Positions 46,673 to 55,827 of a DNA stretch of 64,000 nt are shown piece after piece; positions within the stretch are counted from its first letter, which is position 1; every line of letters starts with the position of its first letter. The notes under the pieces were generated by a model. That model did not search any database, was not told the DNA's origin, and saw nothing but the letters and a program-made list of their open reading frames with translations. The position numbers were made by a program, and so were the translations under genes. Origin of the DNA: Clostridiales bacterium (lineage in GTDB: Bacteria; Bacillota; Clostridia; TANB77; CAG-508); the NCBI GenBank assembly GCA_019417465.1, contig DXVF01000008.1, positions 1-64,000 on the forward strand. Direction: 5' to 3'.

Positions 46673-48270
46673 ATGTTACTTTCTGTAACGGTAGAACTTT
46701 CGTTGTTTTCTTTATTATAAATATCTTCAAACCTCGTTATTACAGGCTCGTTTGTTCCAATTTCGTTTAGTAGTTTTAGTCTCACTTCTATATTAGCATC
46801 TGAGTCAACTTCTATTACATCTATTATAGTTTTAAGCATTGCATTTGTGATTGTTTGATTATTTAAAATATCATCTACTGTGCTTATTGTTTTAGATAAT
46901 TCTTTTTGCAGTACATCTTTTTCTTTGATTTCTGATGTAATCAGTTTCAACTCTCTTTCTAGTCTTGCTATATCTTCATTTAATGGATTTGTATATTTTT
47001 TTAATTCTTGTATATTGATAACTTCGTTTTGAAACATTTCCATATATTTTTGTTTTTTTACTGTTACTTTTTCGATTTCTTGTAATAAGCTTTGTTCACT
47101 TCTTTCATTTGTTTCTCTTAATTCTGTAATTTTTTCAAACTCTTTTTCTACTGCTTTCATAAAGTTCTTTTTATTTGATATTATAGTTTTTAAATATTGT
47201 TTAATAGCATTTAAAAGTTCTTCTTCATCAATTACAGTTGTATTAGGGCAATGATTTACTCCCATTGAATTTCTTCCACTACATACCCATCTTATATACT
47301 CTGGTCCATCTGCTTTGTATTTTCTTTTTATTCTTCTAAATGAATATCCACAATGTTTGCAATAAATTAGTGTACTAAATACATATTCTGTTTTTTCTCT
47401 TTTATTGTTTAGTTTAAATTCATTTGACCTTTGCTCCAAAAGTGATTGTGCTCTATTGAATAGTTCATCTGATATTATTCTCATTTCTGGTCGCTCAACT
47501 ACTATCCATTCTTCTTCTGGTAAATCTTTTCTTGTTCCTGTTATAAAGTCTGTAACTTCAGTCTTTTTATTTGTTACTCTACCAGTATAAATTGGATTTT
47601 TTAACATTCTAACAATAGAAGTTTGTACCCATTTTGATTTTGTTTTTTTAGTTCTTATTCCTCTGTCATTTAAATCCCACGCAATTTTTGTTGTTCCCAT
47701 TCCTTTATATACATAGCTTTCAAATATTTCTTTTACAATTTTTGCTTCTTCTTTATTTATTTTCAATGTATATCTTTCATTTGGAATTTTGTCATAGCCA
47801 AATACTAGGTTAGGTACTCTTCCTTTTTGTGCTGTTATATCTTTTCCAAATTTAACTCTTTTAGACATATTGGCACTTTCTTGTTGTGCCATTGCTCCTA
47901 AAATGGTTAATATAAATTCAGATCCACCTTCCATAACTTCGCCATTATTTAAGAAATCTACTTGTATGCCATAAGATTTTAATTCTCTTATACTCTGTAA
48001 TAAGTCAACTGTATTTCTTGCAAAACGGCTTACATCTTTAACAACTACTCTTTCAAATTTCTTTGCTTTGGCATCTTGCATCATCTGTTGAAACTGTTTT
48101 CTATTTTTTATTTGTTTTCCTGATATTCCTTCATCTGCATATAGCTTGTACAATTCATAGCCATTTTTTTTAGTAAATTCATTAAAGAACTCTACTTGCT
48201 TTTCAAATGACTCTATTTGAGATTCTTTTTCAGTTGATACTCTTGCATATGCTGCAATTTTCATGGGCAT
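46663..48270 (-). CDS. Large serine recombinase
   Basis: 535 residues. Resolvase domain with the nucleophile Ser in AAYARVSTEKESQIES, helix residues GISGKQIKNRKQFQQM and the VVKDVSRFARNTVDLL motif. This is followed by the recombinase domain (YKGMGTTKIAWDLNDRGIRT), the zinc ribbon (LIYCKHCGYSFRR...CSGRN) and a coiled coil. It is SpoIVCA-like in architecture. Its last codons (AGT ACA TAA) are formed by the attachment core, so excision would also change its own 3' end. Probable enzyme for excision of the spoIIID element. Confidence 0.93.
   Translation of the reverse strand: MPMKIAAYARVSTEKESQIESFEKQVEFFNEFTKKNGYELYKLYADEGISGKQIKNRKQFQQMMQDAKAKKFERVVVKDVSRFARNTVDLLQSIRELKSYGIQVDFLNNGEVMEGGSEFILTILGAMAQQESANMSKRVKFGKDITAQKGRVPNLVFGYDKIPNERYTLKINKEEAKIVKEIFESYVYKGMGTTKIAWDLNDRGIRTKKTKSKWVQTSIVRMLKNPIYTGRVTNKKTEVTDFITGTRKDLPEEEWIVVERPEMRIISDELFNRAQSLLEQRSNEFKLNNKREKTEYVFSTLIYCKHCGYSFRRIKRKYKADGPEYIRWVCSGRNSMGVNHCPNTTVIDEEELLNAIKQYLKTIISNKKNFMKAVEKEFEKITELRETNERSEQSLLQEIEKVTVKKQKYMEMFQNEVINIQELKKYTNPLNEDIARLERELKLITSEIKEKDVLQKELSKTISTVDDILNNQTITNAMLKTIIDVIEVDSDANIEVRLKLLNEIGTNEPVITRFEDIYNKENNESSTVTESNIST
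46666..46672. other. Left attachment core of the spoIIID element
   Basis: CAGTACA on the minus strand within GTA CAT; the same 7 bases lie at 52429-52435. The flanking CTTT[A/G] is also similar because both encode the HK(D/E)V of SpoIIID. Confidence 0.8.
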
Positions 48271-48391
48271 CACTACTTTCTTTTTTGATTATCCGTAACT
48301 TTTATTTTGTTCTGTTACATTTTAGCATATTAATTTCAAAAAAGCAATAAAAAACTACTCTCTTTTGAGAATAGTTTTAATTTGTAATTGA

Positions 48392-48592
48392 TTAGTTGTT
48401 TTCTGCTAAATATTTTTCAAAATCTTCTATTGTTAATTCTTCATCACTTTCATATTTTTCCTTTGTATAATCTCCTGTTCCATTGCTTATAATTTGTAGA
48501 AATTCTATCAATTCTACTGGCGTTAAATTTTCTTTTAATATTTTAAATCCTTTATCTCTAACTCTTTCTAGTTCTCTTAAGGTTTCTCCCAT
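48392..48592 (-). CDS. Small acidic protein, possible partner of the PIN protein
   Basis: 66 residues, helical and acidic (GETLRELERVRDKGFKILKE, ELTIEDFEKYLAENN). It follows the PIN-domain gene with no gap. It could be an antitoxin, though antitoxins usually precede the toxin. Family not recognised. Confidence 0.6.
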   Translation of the reverse strand: MGETLRELERVRDKGFKILKENLTPVELIEFLQIISNGTGDYTKEKYESDEELTIEDFEKYLAENN

Positions 48593-49033
48593 TTAAATCA
48601 CCTCCATAACAAATTCTATTGGGTTCATAACTTTCATTTTTAATCCTGCTCTTTTAGATGCATTAATTAGCAATTTATCTGTTGTAATAAAATAATCTAT
48701 ATTAAAACTTTCAGCATATGCAATATGCAATGAATCCATATCTTTTATATTATATTTTCTTATTTCATAAGCTCTTTTTATAATTTTATCTGATGCTTTT
48801 ATATTTGTTAATTTTAATTTATTATATACTTCTAAAACTTTTTTTCTCTTAATTTCATCTTTAATTTTGTTTATTTCAAAAATTAAAACATCACTTGTAT
48901 AAATTTTAAATTCATTATTGTAATATTTATTAATAATTACTTTTATTGCTTGTGACTCTAAATTATTCTTTTCTTGTGTTAAATCGTCAAATGGTCTACT
49001 ATAACAACAGTTATCTAAATATAATTTTAGCAT
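48593..49033 (-). CDS. PIN-domain protein (putative VapC-like RNase)
   Basis: 146 residues. Acidic residues of the PIN active site are visible: LYLDNCC (D), VLIFEINK (E), KDMDSLHIA (D) and YFITTDKLL (D). Such proteins cleave RNA and often form toxin-antitoxin pairs. Inside an excisable element it could stabilise retention in cells that have not excised it (inference). Confidence 0.8.
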   Translation of the reverse strand: MLKLYLDNCCYSRPFDDLTQEKNNLESQAIKVIINKYYNNEFKIYTSDVLIFEINKIKDEIKRKKVLEVYNKLKLTNIKASDKIIKRAYEIRKYNIKDMDSLHIAYAESFNIDYFITTDKLLINASKRAGLKMKVMNPIEFVMEVI

Positions 49034-49096
49034 AAAATCAACCTCTCTTTCTATTATACAATATTTTGCTAAATTTATCTACATTTGAAAACAAAT

Positions 49097-49591
49097 TTAA
49101 GAAAACTTGTGTGATACCCACTCATATCCTTGTTTGTCTTTGTAAGCATCTGTATGTGATTGACTATTTCTATCTTTATATTTTATATCTATAAATTCAA
49201 ATAATTCATCTATGTCTTGCTCTTTTCCATATTCATCTTCAATATGTATTCTATCTTTATTTCTATTATAGAATTCTTTTAATTCCTTTACATTGCTATA
49301 AAATTTTGTTACTTGAAATAATGGCTTCCAACCCATACTTATTTTACATATATGTAATTCAGGATATTCTATCTCTGCTAAATGCATATAATTATACCAA
49401 TCTTTATAGTCTGGCAATTCTTGATTCTCGAATAAATCAGTTGTTTCTTTTGACATTTCATTACACAATTCATTATACGATTTTATATAATCCTTTAATA
49501 GTTTGTCCAACCTAGAAGAATATTCTTCATGTAACTTTTTAACTCTGCCTAATTCAAATTTTTTTGGTGTAAAATAATGATTTGTTCCCAT
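49097..49591 (-). CDS. Hypothetical phage-like protein
   Basis: 164 residues from MGTNHYFTPKKFELG (GGAGGTATGTAAT upstream). Hydrophilic with Trp/Tyr in MGWKPLFQV and HLAEIEYPELHICKIS. MGTNHY-type starts are frequent in small phage or plasmid proteins, but I cannot name a function. Confidence 0.65.
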   Translation of the reverse strand: MGTNHYFTPKKFELGRVKKLHEEYSSRLDKLLKDYIKSYNELCNEMSKETTDLFENQELPDYKDWYNYMHLAEIEYPELHICKISMGWKPLFQVTKFYSNVKELKEFYNRNKDRIHIEDEYGKEQDIDELFEFIDIKYKDRNSQSHTDAYKDKQGYEWVSHKFS

Positions 49592-49722
49592 ATTACATAC
49601 CTCCAATTATAATAAATTATTCACTTTCCATTATATCAGCAGAAATAATACTATTGCACAAACATTTGTATTGTATCATGTTTTTATTTACTAATCAATA
49701 TTTTTTCAAATTTTTTTAATTT

Positions 49723-49917
49723 TTACAATTCTAATTCATCTTCTATTTCTTCATGAGAATTTTGATAAGTATTTGAATTGTTATAATCAAATTTTATCTT
49801 ATTGTCATTTTCAGCTAGATTATATGCTAAGCAACCAGCCATAGCTTGTACTATTTGTTCTTCTGTATTAGGATTAATAAATGTAATATTCAAACTCTTT
49901 TTCAAAATTCTCACCAA
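49723..49917 (-). CDS. Small hypothetical protein
   Basis: Up to 64 residues, LNITFINPNTEEQIVQAMAG, followed by an acidic Asn-rich tail. The start is uncertain (GTG at 49917 or an internal TTG). Similar short proteins often accompany serine recombinases in mobile elements. Confidence 0.5.
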   Translation of the reverse strand: MVRILKKSLNITFINPNTEEQIVQAMAGCLAYNLAENDNKIKFDYNNSNTYQNSHEEIEDELEL

Positions 49918-50644
49918 CTTTCTTTTAATACTATGTTCTAATTAATACTTTTAGTACATTATATGATGAGATTTTGACATATTCAATTCCGTTTTATTTC
50001 CCTTTTTTCTATAAAATATTTAATTAGTTCACTAAGTGAACTCGTAATTATTGGATTTATTAATGTTAGAATAGAAATTGGATTTAAGTCAAGTTTTTAG
50101 ACACATTTTTTACACTTTTTTATAAAGATTATGCTATTTTTTCGTAGTATAATCTTTCTTTTTCAGTACACTTGGTGAACTAATTATAAATCACTTTATA
50201 AAATTTAGTACACTTAGTGAACTTTCGCACTCTCAAAGGCATTTTTAGCTGTTCATTCGGTGAATTTCTGCATCAAATTTGCTTAAAATTTTTGTTCTTT
50301 TATTAACTCTTGAAGGCTTGCCCTTCAATATGTGTAGGCATTGTGTTAAATATGTTTTCCTGCCCTCGTTTTAATGAGGGATTTTGCTCCTTAAATATGC
50401 TTATGTCTAATTAATTAAATATACTCATCCTTAAATCCTCTTAACCTAAAAAAGAATGTGCTTTAAAAAATAAGTCAAGGTTGTGCAATAGCACATTCAT
50501 TTAACCTTTACTTGATTTTATAAAACACATTAGAATTTTTATGTAAGGATTTTTATATAAAAATTTTATAAAGTAAATGTATAATTTGTTTTTATCTTTC
50601 TGTATATTTCACTCCTTTAAATCCCATACTTTTAAATTTCTATT
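49918..50644. other. Non-coding stretch of the element with palindromic repeats
   Basis: About 730 bases without a gene. Four related palindromic sites occur at 50027-50041 (GTTCACTAAGTGAAC, perfect), 50165-50181, 50206-50223 and 50251-50265 (GTTCATTCGGTGAAT). The spacing is irregular. They look like operator or iteron sites for an element-encoded protein. Confidence 0.7.
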
Positions 50645-51967
50645 TTAAAATGGTTCTGTCATTTCAAATTCAATAGGTGTTTGTTCTAATAATTTTAATT
50701 GTTTATCAGACAAGTATTTTCTATCTATAATTACACTTAATACAAATTCATCAAAAAAATTATCATTCATTATATAATATCCATTTACCTTTTCTTTATC
50801 TCCATAACTATCTTCTACTTTCCATCTTTGTGGTTTGTTATTTATTAAATTAACACCAGTAAATACCATTATGTGATGCATTCTTATATCATACAAATTT
50901 AAATTTTCTTCTTTTGTTAATTTATTTATATTTAATGTTTCTTTATAATTGTATAATCTAGTATCTAATATTCCAGTTTTTGTATCTCTAAATTTTCTAA
51001 AATGACCACCCATATATACAGGAGTATTATCTTTCAATTGTTTTATTACCAATTCTTTTAAATCTTCTATTGGCAAATTAAGATATGTAACATTACTTTT
51101 ATCATATATATTTCCATAATATTTTCTTCTATATACTTTATAATATTCTTTATTGTACATTGGCATATTACCTATTGTTACGAAATCATCTAATTTTAGA
51201 GATAAAAATTTATTTTTAAACTCTCTTGGTGTTAAATTTTCATACCTTTTATATTCTCCATTTTTATCTTTATATTCATAATTAAAATTGATTATTGGCT
51301 CTCCTAGTATTTTACATAATAGTATATAATTTTCTTGTAATAACTTATTTTTAAATGTTCTTAATACTTTTTGATCTGTTTTTTTACTTTTTAGTTCTAA
51401 CAATTCTATAATATCTTTTTTTACTTTTTCATGATATATATTGCTTATTGTATCATTGTTTTCACTCTCTACAGCATTTGGCATATAGGAATAAGGAACT
51501 ATTCCATATTTATTTATAATAGCTAAAAAAAGTTCCCAATTTCCTCCTTCTGAAACACAATTTTCAACAAAATGCTCTTTGTGTAAATAATTATAATTAT
51601 TATTTTCTGTCTTTAAAATATTTTCATAAACATTATTTGACTTTTCTAATTTATCAAAAAATGCTATATAATTATTAGATAATTCTAAATCTGTTACATT
51701 CATATTCAAATTTTCTGCGATATTGTGTTTTATTAAGTTTAATCCAGCAAATATCCAACATCTCCAACTATCTTTTTGATGATACCTTTTGCTTTCTGGT
51801 AATTCTATATTAAAAATAGGTTTATTTTCTATTATAATATCTCTGTTAATACAAGTATTTTCTAATCCATTTTTTGTTATTGCATTTTCTATAATTTTGT
51901 TAGTTTTATCTGCATTATAAATTTTGCTAAATTCTTTAATTTGTTCTAATGATATTTGACTTTCCAT
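50645..51967 (-). CDS. PepC/bleomycin-hydrolase-like C1B protein
   Basis: 440 residues, family length. The nucleophile region is QKDSWRCWIFAGLNLIKHNI (Cys in RCWIFA) and the His region is DIRMHHIMVFTGV. At the usual catalytic Asn (W-K-V-E-N-S-W-G) the sequence reads WKVEDSYGD, i.e. Asp. Most of the fold is retained (EGGNWELFLAIINKYGIVPY). Either the activity is altered or it is a non-peptidase homologue. Located at the 5' side of the spoIIID element. Confidence 0.85.
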   Translation of the reverse strand: MESQISLEQIKEFSKIYNADKTNKIIENAITKNGLENTCINRDIIIENKPIFNIELPESKRYHQKDSWRCWIFAGLNLIKHNIAENLNMNVTDLELSNNYIAFFDKLEKSNNVYENILKTENNNYNYLHKEHFVENCVSEGGNWELFLAIINKYGIVPYSYMPNAVESENNDTISNIYHEKVKKDIIELLELKSKKTDQKVLRTFKNKLLQENYILLCKILGEPIINFNYEYKDKNGEYKRYENLTPREFKNKFLSLKLDDFVTIGNMPMYNKEYYKVYRRKYYGNIYDKSNVTYLNLPIEDLKELVIKQLKDNTPVYMGGHFRKFRDTKTGILDTRLYNYKETLNINKLTKEENLNLYDIRMHHIMVFTGVNLINNKPQRWKVEDSYGDKEKVNGYYIMNDNFFDEFVLSVIIDRKYLSDKQLKLLEQTPIEFEMTEPF

Positions 51968-52304
51968 TAACTTTTATCTCCTCATATTATTTTGATAATA
52001 TCTTACCATAAAAATCTAAAAAAAGAAAGTGCTTTTTCAAACACTTCCAACCTAAGTTTTATCTCCAAACATTTATATTTTTTATTTATAAATTTACTGC
52101 TCCGCATACCATGCGGGCCTCTATCGTTACCTTAATTTTATAATTTTCTATTCTTTTAACCTTATTTTTGCTTTTTTATTAAAACTAATAAAATCTTCAA
52201 AAGCAGTAAATTTAACTATTTCATCGTATCTTTCAGACATAGCACCGAGCAACACTCAACGTATTATGTGTATTTTAATTAAGAATACAAGAATATTGAT
52301 AGTT
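51968..52304. other. Intergenic, right part of the element
   Basis: AT-rich with one short GC-containing stretch (GCTCCGCATACCATGCGGGC, possible hairpin GCATACCATGC). No open frame with an RBS. Confidence 0.5.
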
Positions 52305-52428
52305 TTATTTAATAACCACTCCCAACCTAACAACAGGATTTTTTGTACTTAAGAAAACTCCTTTAATTTCAATACTTTCTGGAATAACTTGTCCTTTATT
52401 TCTACCGTTCTTTAGTGTTACTTCTTTG

Positions 52429-52435
52429 TGTACTG
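52429..52435. other. Right attachment core of the spoIIID element
   Basis: CAGTACA on the minus strand within AGT ACA GTA CAC. Pairs with 46666-46672. Confidence 0.8.
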
Positions 52436-52592
52436 TACTTTTACTTATTCCGAATTTAGCAGCTGTACCTCTTACTGTATCTTTTGAATCTATGATATAA
52501 TGTGCAAGTTTTACTGCACGCTCTTCTATTGATTGCTTACCTGTTAACTTTCTATTTGTTACAGGTAAATTATGTGAAATAATTCCTCTCAT
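52429..52592 (-). CDS. spoIIID: spoIIID 5' part (interrupted gene)
   Basis: From MRGIISHNLPVTNRKLTG (GGGGGT upstream): EERAVKLAHYIIDSKDTVRG, TAAKFGISKSTVHK, the SpoIIID helix-turn-helix. Without excision the frame continues 33 codons into the element (to 52305: EVTLKNGRNKGQVIPES...), giving a truncated protein lacking the RGG-x-ATKLKY tail. Joined at the core to the 3' part it gives 104 residues, close to the Bacillus protein (93). Confidence 0.92.
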
Positions 52593-53099
52593 AAAGCAAA
52601 CCCCCATATGAATACTTTTGTTTAATTGTATTCGTATAGAGGTTGTATTATGATAGTATATATTTTTATATTTTATCTTAATTTAATTAAAAATATATGA
52701 TCTCTATTAAACTACAAATTTCTGTAATTAGTGAAATTATTCCATAAACTACTGTTATCCTTATTATCATGTTTAATATAGTTTCTGGCATCGCTGCCAA
52801 AAGAATAATATACTTATCATTAATATTGACGCTAAAATAGAATTTTTTTCGGATCTTTTACATACTTTAATAACATATCTATATCATCACCTATAAATTA
52901 CACCATAACATATTAGATATTTTTTACAACCTCATTTATTATGTGTTTCTCAGAAAAAAATGTAAATGTTACTATTGAAATATATCTTTAGTACGAAAAA
53001 ATATAAACCCATTAAATTTTACAAAAATGTAAAATTATGATATAATGTAATGTACAAATTTAAAATTTGAAATTTTATCTTAAAAGGAGAATCATCATT
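52593..53099. other. Intergenic, spoIIID upstream region
   Basis: No gene. On the minus strand AATACAAC and AATACAAT motifs close to the spoIIID start resemble the -10 of sigma-E promoters, but no convincing -35 is visible. Rich in A/T. Confidence 0.45.
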
Positions 53100-54035
53100 A
53101 TGTCAGAAACACCGCCAGTTAAAAGTTTAAGCATTATTCCGTATTTTTATATTGGAACTGACGCTCGTAACATTCTCGAACCCTACTGTGTAGACTTGCG
53201 TAATGTCGGAGTTCGGAATAATCTGTTGCATGCTAACATGTTAGAGCATTATATACAGATATCAGAGGATAGAGATTTTATTTTCTCGCTTCAACAGTCA
53301 ATGGCTTGCTTTTTCTTTACTCATTTGCATCGCCATTATCAGACACAGGTTTTTGGACGTAAAAAGGGATTAATAAGTCTTGAAGACAAGTGCAACTTGG
53401 TACTTGTAAGAAAGACACTTCCCGAAATCCATGATAGTTTAGGCTTCAGAATAATCCTTTTTGGAAAATCGCCTGAAGAACTGGTTAAAGACTGTTATCA
53501 TGTGATGGACATGTGTATAGACTTCTTTATCACACAGGGATTCACACCAACAGAAGGAGAAAAGAAATCTTCCATCTCAAAGTTTAACCCTCTCAAACAC
53601 CCAAGTGTATTCGTCCCAGAGATGTCACTTCTTAATAATGACAACCAAATATTCGTAAAAGACTATATTCTTAACCCTAAGGATAAAGGCTATCAGTCTC
53701 TTCATGTTATATTTGTCGATGCTTTTGGACGCGAGTTCGAGGTACAGATTCGTAGCTATCTCATGGATCAGTATGCAGAGTCTGGACCAGCATCGCATCA
53801 TTACTATAAGGCTAATCGTTATAAAGATGATGAAATCGAAAAAAGCGATAATTCCGTAGAAGACGAAAACGAGTCAACCGCAAAAGAAGGTTTTATTAAA
53901 ATCGACATTTCACAAATAGACATTAATAAAATCCATTCTGATGCATTTATCGTAACAGGAGATGAGAAAACTCCTTATTATGATAAAGTAGGAATCTTTG
54001 AACCGAGAGTTTTCTTTGAGCTCTCTAATATCTAA
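53100..54035 (+). CDS. RelA/SpoT-domain-like protein, GC-richer, with one unshifted CGG
   Basis: 311 residues from MSETPPVKSLSIIPY (AAAGGAGAATCATCATT upstream). The segment LPEIHDSLGFRIILFGKSPE, then PKDKGYQSLHVIFVDAFGRE and FEVQIRSYLMDQYAE, is the RelA/SpoT nucleotidyltransferase pattern ((D)xxGxRI...GY.S.H....EVQIR). So it may be a small alarmone synthetase or a nucleotide-modifying toxin. Codons are markedly more G/C-ending than in the neighbours, and CGG at 53214-53216 (VGVRNN) must be read without a shift. Probably imported. A strong terminator follows. Confidence 0.8.
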   Translation: MSETPPVKSLSIIPYFYIGTDARNILEPYCVDLRNVGVRNNLLHANMLEHYIQISEDRDFIFSLQQSMACFFFTHLHRHYQTQVFGRKKGLISLEDKCNLVLVRKTLPEIHDSLGFRIILFGKSPEELVKDCYHVMDMCIDFFITQGFTPTEGEKKSSISKFNPLKHPSVFVPEMSLLNNDNQIFVKDYILNPKDKGYQSLHVIFVDAFGREFEVQIRSYLMDQYAESGPASHHYYKANRYKDDEIEKSDNSVEDENESTAKEGFIKIDISQIDINKIHSDAFIVTGDEKTPYYDKVGIFEPRVFFELSNI

Positions 54036-54040
54036 TTGAT

Positions 54041-54087
54041 AAAAACCCACCCCTTAGAGTTCTTCTATTGGGGTAGGTCTTTTTTTA
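54041..54087 (+). terminator. Terminator of the RelA/SpoT-like gene
   Basis: ACCCACCCC / GGGGTAGGT stem with T7. Confidence 0.82.
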
Positions 54088-54129
54088 ATATTAATTAATA
54101 AACAGGTATACACCATTTTCTTAATATAT

Positions 54130-55827
54130 TTAACTTTCATATAATTCATAATATTTTCCTTTTTTTCTTAGCAACTCCTCATGTTTTCCCTCTTCTATAA
54201 TATTTCCATTTTCAATCACAATAATTCTATCTGCAGATTCTATAGTAGATAAATGATGTGCAATAATAAATGTAGTTGCACCTTTCATAAGCTCTAAAAA
54301 AGATTTTTGAATTCTATTTTCTGTTATAATATCTATATTACTTGTTGCTTCATCTAAAATTAGAATAGGTGGTTTTATCAAAAACATTCTAGCAATTGTA
54401 ATTAATTGAATTTCACCTACAGAAATAAAAGTTTTTTCTGTAATTAAAGTATCATATCCATTTGGCAATCTGTTTATGAAATTATCTGCGCCTGAAATCT
54501 TTGCTGCATTTATTATTTCTTCATCTGTAGCATCTTTTTTTCCATATGCAATATTTTCTCTTATTGTTCCTGTAAATAATTTGGTATCTTGAAGAACTAT
54601 ACCAATATTTTTTCTTAAAATATCTTTTGGAATATCATCAATATTTATTCCATCTATTAAAATCTTGCCTTTATTTATATCGTAAAATTTCATAATTAAA
54701 TTAACAATACTTGTTTTTCCTGCGCCTGTCTTTCCAACAATAGCTATACTTTCTCCTTGTTTAACACTTAAATTCATATTTTGAATAAACTTTTTTCCTT
54801 TATTATATGAAAACTCTACATTAATAAAATCTATATTTCCTTTAATCTTCTTTATCTCTTTTTTTATACCATTTTCTTCTTCTTGACTTTCTAAAAACTC
54901 TTTTATTTTATTGCTTGAAGAAATTGCAGTTTGAAGTTCTGACATTACTCCTGTTATCTCATTAAAAGGTCTTGCAAATATATTAACATACATCAAAAAA
55001 CTAGTTATAATCCCTAAATCTGCTTCTCCATTTTTTGTAAGTATTATTCCAACAATGCCAATTATAATATATGTTAAATTATTTACAAATCTGGTACAAG
55101 GATTAGTTAATGATGAATAAAATTGTGCTTTCATTCCATCTTCATATAGTTCTTTATTCATCTTATCAAATTTATTTTCTGTGATTTTAGTATAATTAAA
55201 ATTTTTAACAGTTTTATTATTGCTTATAACTTCTCCAGTATATCCATTTATTTTTGATATAAGCTCCGTTCTTGCTTTAAACATTTTTTTAGTACGATTT
55301 ACAATAAATCTAGAAATAAAGTACATTACTGGTGCAGAAAAAAAAGTTATAATTGCCATTATATAATTCAATTTTAGCATTATAATAATTGCTCCAATTA
55401 TTGTAACTACTCCTACTACAATCTTGGATGCAACTTGAATTATTGCTAAACATATATTTTCTACATCAAATGAAAATTTATTTACTATTTCTCCATAACT
55501 ATTTTTATCTATATATGAAATTGGTATTTTATGAAGCTTATTAAATAATTTTTCTCTAATTTCTCTTCCTATTTTACTTGATAATTTTGATGAATTAATT
55601 ACAGAAATAGAATCAAAAATAAATATACTAGTATATATACAAGCTATTATTATAATCATTTTTATAATGCTTTGAATATCCAGAGTTACAATTTTTTCTA
55701 TTACATCACCTACGAAAACTGGAGCAATTAATGTTAATATAGTAGAAATTATACTAGAGAGTATAATTAATATTACAAAAAATTTATTTTTAAAAACATA
55801 TTCTTTTAATATATTACTATTTTTCAT
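54130..55827 (-). CDS. ABC exporter, second half-transporter
   Basis: 565 residues: six-helix export domain, then an NBD with Walker A IVGKTGAGKTSIVNL, Q-loop IVLQDTKLF, a degenerate signature SVGEIQ (instead of LSGGQ), Walker B ILILDEATSNID with the catalytic Glu, and H-loop IIAHHLS. Its start overlaps the end of the first subunit by 11 bases. Together they form a heterodimeric exporter in which the signature of this subunit and the Walker B of the partner are degenerate, so only one ATP site is canonical. Confidence 0.92.
   Translation of the reverse strand: MKNSNILKEYVFKNKFFVILIILSSIISTILTLIAPVFVGDVIEKIVTLDIQSIIKMIIIIACIYTSIFIFDSISVINSSKLSSKIGREIREKLFNKLHKIPISYIDKNSYGEIVNKFSFDVENICLAIIQVASKIVVGVVTIIGAIIIMLKLNYIMAIITFFSAPVMYFISRFIVNRTKKMFKARTELISKINGYTGEVISNNKTVKNFNYTKITENKFDKMNKELYEDGMKAQFYSSLTNPCTRFVNNLTYIIIGIVGIILTKNGEADLGIITSFLMYVNIFARPFNEITGVMSELQTAISSSNKIKEFLESQEEENGIKKEIKKIKGNIDFINVEFSYNKGKKFIQNMNLSVKQGESIAIVGKTGAGKTSIVNLIMKFYDINKGKILIDGINIDDIPKDILRKNIGIVLQDTKLFTGTIRENIAYGKKDATDEEIINAAKISGADNFINRLPNGYDTLITEKTFISVGEIQLITIARMFLIKPPILILDEATSNIDIITENRIQKSFLELMKGATTFIIAHHLSTIESADRIIVIENGNIIEEGKHEELLRKKGKYYELYES

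Larger units (their letters stand above)
46666..52435. mobile_element. Skin-like intervening element inside spoIIID (about 5.76 kb)
   Basis: Bounded by 7-bp direct repeats and inserted between the codons for SKST and VHK of spoIIID. Contents (all minus strand): large serine recombinase at the left end, a 66-residue gene, a PIN-domain gene, two phage-like small genes, a non-coding stretch with palindromic repeats, and a PepC-like gene. Removing 5,763 bp fuses the two spoIIID halves in frame to a 104-residue protein with an intact HTH. This is analogous to the skin element in sigK, excised in the mother cell by a serine recombinase. Orientation of both halves and the recombinase is consistent with excision rather than inversion. 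Confidence 0.88.

Noticed and set aside
50025..50265. Possible CRISPR array in the spoIIID element
   Set aside because: The repeats are short, palindromic and irregularly spaced, with no spacer-like regularity and no cas genes.
52305..52592. The 5' spoIIID part as a complete small regulator
   Set aside because: It loses the SpoIIID C-terminal half, continues into element sequence, and the missing half lies at the other element end with a matching junction.
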